From positions 1-64,000 of the forward strand of contig NZ_JAPEMV010000013.1 in NCBI RefSeq assembly GCF_026342355.1: a stretch of DNA of 64,000 bases, read 5' to 3'. The translations under genes and the position numbers were made by a program. Shown in pieces: positions 44,248 through 51,708 of the stretch. The notes below the pieces were generated by a model. The model was not told the origin of the DNA, searched no databases, and saw only the letters and a list, made by a program, of their open reading frames with translations. Source of the stretch: Streptomyces sp. NBC_00249 (GTDB taxonomy: Bacteria; Actinomycetota; Actinomycetes; Streptomycetales; Streptomycetaceae). The first letter of the stretch is position 1. Each line of letters starts with the position of its first letter.

Positions 44248-44796
44248 ATGCCTGAGCTGCGTACCGATCGTCTCCTGCTGCGCCCGTGGCGCGAGTCCGA
44301 TCTCGAGCCGTGGGCGGCGATGAACGCCGATCCCGAGGTGCGGAAGTATCTGGGGGACCTGCTGACGCGAGAGCAGAGCGATGCCGTCGTGGAGCGCATG
44401 CGGACAGATTTCGACGCGCGCGGCTTTGGATGGTGGGCGCTGGAGCTGCGGGAGACCGGTGAGTTCATCGGCCGCGCCGGCTTGGACGAGATCGACATTC
44501 CGTTCGCGGGGGTGGATGTCGGGTGGCGGCTGGTCCGCTCGGCCTGGGGCCACGGCTACGCGACCGAAGCCGCCCGGGCCTGCCTGGCGTTTGCTTTCGG
44601 GACCCTCGGGCTGCGGGAAGTCCTCGCGTCGACGACGGTCGGCAATCTCCGCTCCCAGGCAGTCATGCACCGCATCGGCATGACCCGCGACCCGGCCGAC
44701 GACTTCGAGGACCCGTCCGTACCCGAAGGACCACTGCGCCCTTGTGTGCTCTACCGGACGACCAGCCCCGGACGGACCGCAGACGCTGAGAAATGA
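44248..44796 (+). CDS. GNAT acetyltransferase (RimJ/RimL type)
   Basis: 182 residues from ATG 44248 (MPELRTDRLLLRPWRESDLE), with GTG 44227 and ATG 44230 as alternatives. It has the family start, the acetyl-CoA loop near RSAWGHGYATEAARACLAFAF and the later NLRSQAVMHRIGM. It would acetylate a small molecule or a protein N-terminus. The last ten codons and the stop lie within the right inverted-repeat arm (from 44765), so the same coding tail is duplicated, inverted, at the other end of the cassette. Confidence 0.88.
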   Translation: MPELRTDRLLLRPWRESDLEPWAAMNADPEVRKYLGDLLTREQSDAVVERMRTDFDARGFGWWALELRETGEFIGRAGLDEIDIPFAGVDVGWRLVRSAWGHGYATEAARACLAFAFGTLGLREVLASTTVGNLRSQAVMHRIGMTRDPADDFEDPSVPEGPLRPCVLYRTTSPGRTADAEK

Positions 44797-45150
44797 GGAG
44801 CGCGTAGCGATCTGACGCGTCTGGAGGGGGCTGATGGCCGCCTCGTCGTCATTTCGTGCGGGTAGGCCGCTCACCGGTCCGGAATCAGGACTCTGAGCTG
44901 CCCGGATGGGTGGATGGCGGCCGAAGGCAGGTCGTCTCTTCGCTGAGAGACCCGCCCCTCCCCCCTCTCCGCCCCGTCCCGTTCTTTTGGGGGTTTCCCG
45001 GCAGTCTTCGTTTTTCCGTGCCGGGTCGGTCTGTCAAGGGTGGCCGAAGGCCATCGCGGAGCGACGCGACGAAGGAGCGCCCTTGACAGGCCGGCACGGC
45101 GCGGAAGGACGATGAGACTGACGGGAAACCCCCATACCGTCTCTGAGACC
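44765..45150 (-). repeat. Right arm of the ~386-bp inverted repeat
   Basis: Reverse complement of 41426-41812 at about 97% by eye. It starts inside the 3' end of the GNAT gene and ends 16 bp before the stop of the CGNR regulator. No direct target duplication is visible outside the two arms. Confidence 0.92.
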
Positions 45151-45165
45151 GACCAAGGGCAGCGC

Positions 45166-45786
45166 CTACTCCCCCACCCCCACCACCGCCCGGACCCGCC
45201 TCCGGTGGCGGGCTACGCGCTCGCGGTTGCCGCACAGTTCGCTGGAGCACCAGCGGCGGCGGTGGCCGCGGGAGGTGTCGAGGTAGACGCGGGCGCAGCC
45301 GTCGCCCTCGCAGGAGCGCAGCAGCGCCAGGTCGCCGGGGTCGGTGAGCAGCTCCACCGCGTCCCGGGCCACCGAGGACAGCAGCCCGGCGCATTCCACC
45401 CCGCCGCACAGTTCGCGTACGAGGTGTCCTTCCTGGTCCCGTACGGCGCACAGCCCCGGTGGCGGGCCCGCGGCGGCGGCGTTGACCCGGGCGAGGGCGA
45501 GGGCGAGGGTGCCCGCCTCCGCGCCGGCGCCGGCCAGTTCGGCCCGTACGAGGCTGTCGACGTCGGCGCGCAGGCTCCGGAAGGCCGCCACCCAGTCGGG
45601 CCCGAGCCGTCCGAGCGGGGTCCGGTCGGGTACCAGGCCCGCGCCGACGAGCCACAGCCGCAGGTCGTCGGTGTCTCGGATCCCCTCGGCCTTCCCGTGC
45701 GGGGTGAAGGTGGCCAGCAGGTCGAGACAGACCCGCCCTGAGTCGAACCACATGCCGGTCCCCATGCCCGTCCACATGCCCGTCAC
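45166..45786 (-). CDS. CGNR zinc-finger regulator (ABATE domain)
   Basis: 206 residues from GTG 45786; ATG 45774 and later Met codons (MWFDSGRVCLDLL) are also possible. It has the ABATE-type N-terminal domain and ends with the CGNR finger: LRSCEGDGCARVYLDTSRGH, then RWCSSELCGNRERVARHRRR. Family members are likely transcription factors responding to an unknown ligand. Its 3' end touches the right arm of the cassette. Confidence 0.88.
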   Translation of the reverse strand: MTGMWTGMGTGMWFDSGRVCLDLLATFTPHGKAEGIRDTDDLRLWLVGAGLVPDRTPLGRLGPDWVAAFRSLRADVDSLVRAELAGAGAEAGTLALALARVNAAAAGPPPGLCAVRDQEGHLVRELCGGVECAGLLSSVARDAVELLTDPGDLALLRSCEGDGCARVYLDTSRGHRRRWCSSELCGNRERVARHRRRVRAVVGVGE

Positions 45787-45870
45787 CGCCTCGGTCGCCG
45801 TGGGACGCCTCTCCAGAGTGCCGTCGGCGCGTGCGTTGCGGAAGCCCCCGGGCGGGGGCCGCGGGGCGCG

Positions 45871-46419
45871 TTACGGGGCGGGCGGGTCGTCGTGGAGCAG
45901 GCGCTGGAAGAGGCGGTGGTCGCGCCAGGCGCCGGCGATGTGGAGGTAGCGGGGTGCGAGCCCGTACTGGGTGAAGCCCACCTTGGCGAGGACCCGCTGC
46001 GAGGCCAGGTTGTCCACGAGCGTCCCGGCCTCGACGCGGTGCAGTCCGACGTCCTCGCGCGCGATGCGGCAGACCTCCTCCAGGGCGGCGGTGGCGAGCC
46101 CCTTGCCGTGCCAGGCCTGGTCGACCCAGTAGCCGACGCCGCCGCTGGCGAGGGGGCCGTGGACGATGCTGCCGAGGTTGATCGACCCGACGACCGCCCC
46201 GCTCGCGTGCTCTACGAGGACGTACGGGAGCATCCGCCCGCCCTCGCGCTCCTCGAGCAGGCCCTCGATCCGGTCCCGCTGGCCCGCCTCCGTGTAGAAC
46301 TCCTCGGCCCGGTGGGGCTCGTAGGGCGCCATGGACGCCCGGTTGCGCACTATGACGTCGGTCAGCGCGGCGGCGTCGTCGAGCGCGACGCCCCTCATCT
46401 CCACCCCGTGAATGATCAT
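45871..46419 (-). CDS. GNAT acetyltransferase (ribosomal-protein-type)
   Basis: 182 residues from ATG 46419; ATG 46398 (MRGVALDD) also possible. RimJ/RimL pattern: LTDVIVRNRASMAPYEPHR, GSINLGSIVHGPLASGGVGYWVD, then QAWHGKGLATAALEEVCRIA (acetyl-CoA loop) and NLASQRVLAKVGF. It acetylates N-termini or small molecules. It is unrelated in detail to the GNAT of the nearby cassette. Confidence 0.88.
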   Translation of the reverse strand: MIIHGVEMRGVALDDAAALTDVIVRNRASMAPYEPHRAEEFYTEAGQRDRIEGLLEEREGGRMLPYVLVEHASGAVVGSINLGSIVHGPLASGGVGYWVDQAWHGKGLATAALEEVCRIAREDVGLHRVEAGTLVDNLASQRVLAKVGFTQYGLAPRYLHIAGAWRDHRLFQRLLHDDPPAP

Positions 46420-46460
46420 TCCGGCACGCTAACGGACGCCCCCGCGACGCGACCAGCCCC

Positions 46461-47666
46461 TCACCGCGCCACCCCGCACTCCCCCGCGTCCAGCGACAGC
46501 CGGTACCCCCGCTTGACCACCGTCTGGATCAGCATCGGCACCCCCAGCGCCGCCCGCAGCCGGGCCATCGCCGTCTCCACGGCGTGTTCGTCGCGCCCCG
46601 CGCCCGGCAGCGCCCGCAGCAGTTCGGCCCGGGACACGACCCATCCGGGGCGGCGGGCGAGGGCCTCCAGCAGGGCCATCCCGGCCGGGGGCACGGGCCG
46701 CAGCCCGTCGTCGACGAGGACCGCCTGGCCCCGGATCTCCAGCCGGTGCCCGGCGACGGGCAGGACCCGGGCCCGGCCCGGGAGTTCCTGGCACAGCAGC
46801 TGCACCAGGGGCCCCAGCCGGAACCGCTCCGGCTGTACGGTCGTCACCCCCTCGGCCTGCAGCGGCAGCGCCGTCACCGGGCCGACGCAGGCCGCGAGCA
46901 CCTTCCCCCGCAGCGCCTCCAGGACGGCTTCCCGCAGTCCGCGTTCGGCGGCCCGGGACAGCAGTGAGGCCGCCGCGGGTGCGGAGGTGAAGCTGACGGC
47001 GTCCACCGCCCCGACGGCCACCGCGTCGAGCAGCCGGTCGAGCGGTGCGAGGTCCTCGGGCGGCATCCACCGGTACACCGGTACGGGCACGACCTCGGCC
47101 CCGCCCGCCCGCAGGGCCTCCACGAATCCGGGGAGCGGCTCGCCGTGCAGCTGGAGCGCGATCCGCCGTCCGGCGACGCCGCCGTCGAGCAGCCGGTCGA
47201 GGACCTCGGCGAGGGATTCGGACTGCGGGGACCAGGCCTCGACCAGTCCGGCGGCCCGTACGGCCCCCTTGACCTTGGGTCCGCGCGCCAGGAGTTCGGT
47301 GGCGCGCAGCCGGTCGAGCAGTTCCTCGCCGATCCCCCATCCGTCGGCGGCCTCGATCCATCCCCGGAAGCCGATGGCGGTGGTGGCGACGACCGCGTCG
47401 GGCGGGCAGTCGACGAGGTTCTTGGTGGCGGCCATCAGCTCGCTGTCGTCGGCCAGCGGCACGATCCGCAGGGCGGGTGCGTGCACGACGGCCGCCCCGC
47501 GGCGGCGCAGCAGGGCGATGAGCTCGTCGGCCCGCCGGGCGGCGGTGACCCCGACGGTGAATCCGGCGAGGGGCCCGGCGGGGGCACCGGCAAGCGGACC
47601 GGCGGGGGAACCGGCAAGAGGAGGGAGGGAACCGGTGGGGGGACCGCTGTGGGTGGCGTCGTCCAT
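46461..47666 (-). CDS. nnaR: Uroporphyrinogen-III synthase-like regulator of nitrate assimilation
   Basis: 401 residues from ATG 47666. The first 280 residues are a HemD fold (GFTVGVTAARRADELIALLR, ALQLHGEPLPGFVEALRAGG, FTSAPAAASLL). The last 100 form an OmpR-type winged helix (LLEALARRPGWVVSRAELLR, ETAMARLRAALG, VVKRGYRLSLDAG). HemD plus winged helix next to narK is the arrangement of NnaR, a GlnR co-activator of nitrate/nitrite genes in S. coelicolor. A short Ala/Gly/Pro repeat (GSPAGPLAGAPAGPLAG) precedes the first domain. Confidence 0.85.
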   Translation of the reverse strand: MDDATHSGPPTGSLPPLAGSPAGPLAGAPAGPLAGFTVGVTAARRADELIALLRRRGAAVVHAPALRIVPLADDSELMAATKNLVDCPPDAVVATTAIGFRGWIEAADGWGIGEELLDRLRATELLARGPKVKGAVRAAGLVEAWSPQSESLAEVLDRLLDGGVAGRRIALQLHGEPLPGFVEALRAGGAEVVPVPVYRWMPPEDLAPLDRLLDAVAVGAVDAVSFTSAPAAASLLSRAAERGLREAVLEALRGKVLAACVGPVTALPLQAEGVTTVQPERFRLGPLVQLLCQELPGRARVLPVAGHRLEIRGQAVLVDDGLRPVPPAGMALLEALARRPGWVVSRAELLRALPGAGRDEHAVETAMARLRAALGVPMLIQTVVKRGYRLSLDAGECGVAR

Positions 47667-47730
47667 CGTCGTGACCTGCCTTGGCTGCCTTGCCCGCCGG
47701 GGCGGGGTGCACATCGCGGGAACGGGTGGA

Positions 47731-47762
47731 CCGAGCCTGCCAACACGTCGTGTCAGGCTCGG
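47731..47762. terminator. Nested hairpin between narK and nnaR
   Basis: Outer arms ccgagcctg (47731-47739) and caggctcgg (47754-47762) enclose a smaller acac/gtgt hairpin. It lies after the narK stop and before nnaR on the same strand, so it may attenuate readthrough or be an operator. Confidence 0.55.
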
Positions 47763-47771
47763 TTCCACCGT

Positions 47772-47787
47772 ATTTCGGGGCCGTAAC
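47772..47787 (-). promoter_or_regulatory. Possible GlnR half-site upstream of nnaR
   Basis: On the minus strand GTTAC, six bases, then GAAAT: one half of the GlnR box gTnAc-n6-GaAAc, about 106 bp before the nnaR start. The second half is not clear, so this is weak support. Confidence 0.35.
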
Positions 47788-47809
47788 GCGCCGCCGCGCC
47801 CCGGGCCCG

Positions 47810-49180
47810 TCACACGGACGTGAGCTGCGCCTTTGCCGGAGTTCCGGCGGCGGGGACGGTGGCCGGGGCGGGCCGGCGAAGGTATACCGACCAGGTGACG
47901 GCGCAGCACGCCGCGTAGAAGCCGAGGAAGGTGACGAAGGCGGCCGTCCCGGAGCCGGAGTCGGTGAAGGCCTGCCGGAAGACGAGGTTGATGCCGAGGC
48001 CGCCGAGCGCACCCACGGCCCCGATGAGGCCCATGGAGGCCCCGGAGAGCCTGCGTCCGCTGGCGGCGGCGTCCTCGCCGCTCATGCCCCGGGCGAGGGC
48101 CTTGGCCTGGAAGATGCCGGGGATCATCTTGTAGGTGGAGCCGTTGCCGATGCCGCTGAGCACGAAGAGCGCGACGAAGCCGACGAGGAACACCGGCAGG
48201 GACTCCCGTACGGAGGCCAGGACGACCACTCCGGTCGCCGCCGCCATCGCCACGAAGCAGGCGAGGGTGATGCGGGCGCCGCCGAAGCGGTCGGCGAGCG
48301 CCCCGCCGACGGGGCGTACGAGCGAGCCGAGGAGCGGGCCGACGAAGGTGAGGGAGGCGGCCTGGAGCGGGGTCCGCCCGAACTGTGTCTGGAGCACGAG
48401 TCCGAAGGCGAAGCTGTAGCCGATGAAGGAGCCGAAGGTGCCGATGTACAGGAAGGCCATGATCCAGGTGTGCGCGTCGCGCGCGGCCTCCCGGACGGCG
48501 CCCGCGTCGGCCCGTACCGGGGCCAGGTTGTCCATGCGTACGAGGGCCAGTGCGGCGGCGGCCACGATCAGCGGGAGGTAGGCGGCGAGCAGCAGCCTCG
48601 GGTGTCCGGCCCCGGCGGTGCCGATGACCAGCAGGGCGGCGAGCTGGACGACGGGGACGCCGATGTTGCCGCCGCCGGCGTTGAGCCCGAGCGCCCAGCC
48701 CTTCTTGCGGAGCGGGAAGAAGGCGTTGATGTTCGTCATCGAGGAGGCGAAGTTCCCGCCGCCCACCCCGGTGAGCGCGGCCACGGCGACGAAGGTGGCG
48801 TACGAGGTGCCGGGCTCCATGACCAGCAGCGCGGCCACGGTCGGCGCGAGCAGCAGCAGGGCGCTGACCACGGTCCAGTTGCGGCCGCCGTAGCGGGCGA
48901 CGGCGAAGGTGTAGGGCACCCGTACGAGCGCTCCGACGCAGGTGGCGGTGGCGATGAGGAAGAACTTCCCGGCGGGGTCGATTCCGTAGGCGGGGCCCAT
49001 GAACAGCACCATCACCGACCACAGGGACCAGATGGAGAAGCCGATGTGCTCGGAGAGCACGGAGTAGAGGAGGTTGCGGCGGGCGGTCCTCTCGCCGGTC
49101 TCCTTCCAGAAGACCTCGTCCTCGGGATCCCACTGCTCGATCCAGCGGCCTCCCCTGCGCGGTGCGGTCGTACCGGTCAT
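47810..49180 (-). CDS. narK: Nitrate/nitrite MFS transporter
   Basis: 456 residues from ATG 49180 with GGAGG six bases upstream. The soluble start WIEQWDPEDEVFWKETGERTARRNL is followed by 12 helices. NarK signatures are present: GVGGGNFASSMTNINAFFPLRKKGWALGLNAGGGNIGV (first) and GSTYKMIPGIFQ with the later GASMGLIGAVGALGGLG (second). These Gly/Asn-rich stretches line the substrate path in NNP transporters. With nnaR downstream it points to assimilatory nitrate uptake or nitrite export. Confidence 0.93.
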   Translation of the reverse strand: MTGTTAPRRGGRWIEQWDPEDEVFWKETGERTARRNLLYSVLSEHIGFSIWSLWSVMVLFMGPAYGIDPAGKFFLIATATCVGALVRVPYTFAVARYGGRNWTVVSALLLLAPTVAALLVMEPGTSYATFVAVAALTGVGGGNFASSMTNINAFFPLRKKGWALGLNAGGGNIGVPVVQLAALLVIGTAGAGHPRLLLAAYLPLIVAAAALALVRMDNLAPVRADAGAVREAARDAHTWIMAFLYIGTFGSFIGYSFAFGLVLQTQFGRTPLQAASLTFVGPLLGSLVRPVGGALADRFGGARITLACFVAMAAATGVVVLASVRESLPVFLVGFVALFVLSGIGNGSTYKMIPGIFQAKALARGMSGEDAAASGRRLSGASMGLIGAVGALGGLGINLVFRQAFTDSGSGTAAFVTFLGFYAACCAVTWSVYLRRPAPATVPAAGTPAKAQLTSV

Positions 49181-49254
49181 CACACGCCTCCACTGCTGTC
49201 GCGTCCGTGGTGACGACGGTAGGAACGGCGCGTTTCGGCCCCGGTCCCCGCCGG

Positions 49255-49270
49255 ATGACCGGCGGGAAAC
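49255..49270 (+). promoter_or_regulatory. Possible GlnR half-site upstream of narK
   Basis: ATGAC, six bases, then GAAAC: matches the GlnR half-box gTnAc-n6-GaAAc except for the first base. It lies about 75 bp before narK. The partner half is degenerate. Confidence 0.3.
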
Positions 49271-49277
49271 CTTGCAC

Positions 49278-50246
49278 TCACCCGCCTCCGGGGCCCGCTG
49301 TGAGCGCCGCCGGGAGCCAGCTGCCCGCGGGGACTTCCAGCCAGCCGCGCGGCCCGGCGAGCTCCTCGGCGGCCCGGAGCAGGGCGTCGAGGCCGGGGTG
49401 GCGCAGGCCGCTGCGCCAGACCATGGCGAGCGGGGACAGGGGGACGGGGTCGGTCAGGGGCCGTTTCACGCAGCCGGGCATGTCGGTGAAGCCGACGGTG
49501 GCCAGCACCGGGTTGCCGGTCTTGGCCATGACCCGGCCGAACTCCTCCTTGCCGATGGCGACGGGTGCGGGGGGCGCGAGGTCGATCCCGCGCCCGGCGA
49601 ACAGTTCGCGGGCGAGGCCGGTCCACTCCAGGGTGCGGGGGTTCCCGGCCCCGGCGTAGACGGTCTCCCCGGCGAGCGTGGCGAGCGGTACGCGGGGCAG
49701 TGCGGCCAGCGGGTGCGTGTCGGGCAGCAGTACGGCGAGGGGTTCGTAGCGCACGGGGCGGTGCGCGAGCCGGGCCCGCAGCGCGGGGTCGAGGCCGGCG
49801 GCGTAGCCGAAGGAGACGTCGAGGCGCCCGGCGGTGATCTCGGCGGCGGCGTAGGTGAGGCCGCTCTCGAAGCGGGCCATCAGCTCGCAGCCGGGGGCCA
49901 GTTCGCGGGCGCGTTCGAGGATGCTGCGGCCGGTGCCGGGGCCGTCGGTGTTGACGTCGACGAGCAGGGCGCGGGGCGGTCCGGCGAAGGCGGCGGCCAG
50001 TTCCTCGTGGGCGCGCAGCACCGCGCGGGCGTGCGGCAGCAGCCGCTCCCCGTCGGCGGTGAGTTCCACTGCGCGGGTGGTGCGCAGGAACAGTGCGGTG
50101 CCCAGGGTCTGTTCGAGGCGGCGTACGTCGCGGCTGAGGGCCTGCTGGGCGACGTAGAGGCGGGCGGCGGCGCGGGAGAAGTGCAGCTCCTCGGCGACGG
50201 CCACGAAGCCGCGCAGCAGCCGGGGGTCGAGGTCGCGGGGGTTCAC
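49278..50246 (-). CDS. LysR-family transcriptional regulator
   Basis: 322 residues from GTG 50246. The N-terminal helix-turn-helix is LRGFVAVAEELHFSRAAARL, then YVAQQALSRDVRRLEQTLG. The effector-binding domain starts near LLVDVNTDGPGTG, with FGYAAGLDPALRARLAHRPV. It is divergent from an MFS transporter gene, the classical arrangement of a LysR regulator with its target. Confidence 0.88.
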   Translation of the reverse strand: MNPRDLDPRLLRGFVAVAEELHFSRAAARLYVAQQALSRDVRRLEQTLGTALFLRTTRAVELTADGERLLPHARAVLRAHEELAAAFAGPPRALLVDVNTDGPGTGRSILERARELAPGCELMARFESGLTYAAAEITAGRLDVSFGYAAGLDPALRARLAHRPVRYEPLAVLLPDTHPLAALPRVPLATLAGETVYAGAGNPRTLEWTGLARELFAGRGIDLAPPAPVAIGKEEFGRVMAKTGNPVLATVGFTDMPGCVKRPLTDPVPLSPLAMVWRSGLRHPGLDALLRAAEELAGPRGWLEVPAGSWLPAALTAGPGGG

Positions 50247-50331
50247 TCCCGGAGATTAACAACGGGAACGGGTGAATGGGCCCAGAACAGGTGTTGGACC
50301 GCGCCGCGTCCCCGGCGGCAGGCTCGGGGGC

Positions 50332-51663
50332 ATGCCGCAGACAACCCCGCTCATGGCCGTGACCGGCAGCACCCTGGTCCTGGCCGCCCCGGCCCCGCGC
50401 ACGCCCGCCCCCGCCCCGGCCCCCGTCCCCGCACCCCCTCGGCCCCGTACGCCGCGCGGCCCGTACGCCCGCCTGTTCGCCCTCCCCGGCACGCGCGGGT
50501 TCACTGCCGGGAACCTCCTCGCCCGCCTCCCCATGGGCATGTTCGGGATCAGCGCGGTCATGATGATCGCCGGGCAGCGCGGCTCGTACGCCCTCGCGGG
50601 GGCGGTCACCGCGACCGGGCTGGCCGCGACCGCCCTCGTCGCGCCCTGGACCGCCCGCCTGATCGACCGGCACGGCCAGGCCCGGATCGCCGTACCGGCC
50701 ACCGTGATCGCGGTCCTCGGCTCGCTCTGCCTGGTCGTGTGCGTCCGTACGCAGGCGCCCGCCTGGACCCTCTTCGCCTCCTACGCGGCCACCGCGACCA
50801 CCCCCAACATCGGAGGCCTGTCCCGGGCCCGCTGGAACCACCTGCTGCCCCCGCAGGCGCAGCACACCGCGATGTCCTTCGAGCAGGCCGCCGACGAACT
50901 GTGCTTCATGCTCGGTCCGGTGCTCGCGGCCTTCCTCTGCACGGCCGTCTTCCCCGAGGCGGGCACCCTCACGGGGGCGGCCCTGCTCCTGACCGGCATG
51001 CTCGTCTTCACCGCGCACCGCTCCACGGAGCCCCCGGCCGCCGGTGCGGCGGCGCGGCGGGGTCCGTCGCCGCTGCGCGCCCTGCTGCCGCTGCTCGGGC
51101 TGTTCCTCGCCACCGGGGCGGTCTTCGGCTCGATGGAGGTGACCTCGGTCGCGCACCTCGCCGCGCAGGGGCTCGGGGCCGCCTCCGGGCCGGTACTGGC
51201 CCTCCAGGCGGCGGGCTCCTGCGCCGCCGGGCTGTTCTACGGCACCCGCCGCCCCCGCGGCCTCACCGTCTGCCTGCTCGCCCTGTGCGCGGCGATGGCC
51301 CTGCCCTGGGCGGCGGCCGGGACGGGCTCCCTGCCGCTGCTGGCGGGGGCGCTGCTGCTGGCGGGCATGGCCACGGCCCCGGCGATGGTCACCGCGATGG
51401 CCCTGGTCCAGCGGGCGACCCCGCAGGGGCGGCTCAACGAGGGGATGACCCTCGCCGTCACCGCGATCCTGGCGGGCATCGCGGCCGGGTCGGCCACGGC
51501 GGGCCTCACCGTCGACCGCCTCGGCACCACGACGGCGTACGCGCTCCCGGCGGGCGCGGCCCTCCTGGCCCTCCTGCTCTCCACCATGCCGGGGCGATCG
51601 ATCCGGCGGGCGAGTGACGGTGCCCGCGTGGTACGCGCCCCGGCCGCACATGATCGGACATAA
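50332..51663 (+). CDS. MFS transporter
   Basis: 443 residues from ATG 50332 with a GGGGG stretch just upstream. A Pro/Ala-rich cytoplasmic start (PAPRTPAPAPAPVPAPP) leads into about 12 helices; loop 2-3 reads WTARLIDRHGQARI. SFEQAADELCFMLGPVLAAF is typical of actinobacterial MFS exporters. Divergent to the LysR gene, which may control it. Substrate unknown. Confidence 0.82.
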   Translation: MPQTTPLMAVTGSTLVLAAPAPRTPAPAPAPVPAPPRPRTPRGPYARLFALPGTRGFTAGNLLARLPMGMFGISAVMMIAGQRGSYALAGAVTATGLAATALVAPWTARLIDRHGQARIAVPATVIAVLGSLCLVVCVRTQAPAWTLFASYAATATTPNIGGLSRARWNHLLPPQAQHTAMSFEQAADELCFMLGPVLAAFLCTAVFPEAGTLTGAALLLTGMLVFTAHRSTEPPAAGAAARRGPSPLRALLPLLGLFLATGAVFGSMEVTSVAHLAAQGLGAASGPVLALQAAGSCAAGLFYGTRRPRGLTVCLLALCAAMALPWAAAGTGSLPLLAGALLLAGMATAPAMVTAMALVQRATPQGRLNEGMTLAVTAILAGIAAGSATAGLTVDRLGTTTAYALPAGAALLALLLSTMPGRSIRRASDGARVVRAPAAHDRT

Positions 51664-51708
51664 CTGGGGGGTCTTCACAGCACCCTTCCCTTCGCGGAGG
51701 AACTCCCC

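Larger units (their letters stand above)
41426..45150. mobile_element. Inverted-repeat-flanked gene cassette
   Basis: Two near-identical arms of about 386 bp in opposite orientation enclose 2.95 kb of unique DNA with five rightward genes: a HAD hydrolase, an XRE regulator, two small overlapping genes and a GNAT acetyltransferase. No transposase or recombinase is inside. The cassette separates the HelD-like gene from a CGNR regulator in otherwise ordinary DNA. Arms of this length could invert the middle by homologous recombination. I do not recognise the arms as a known IS. Confidence 0.8.
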
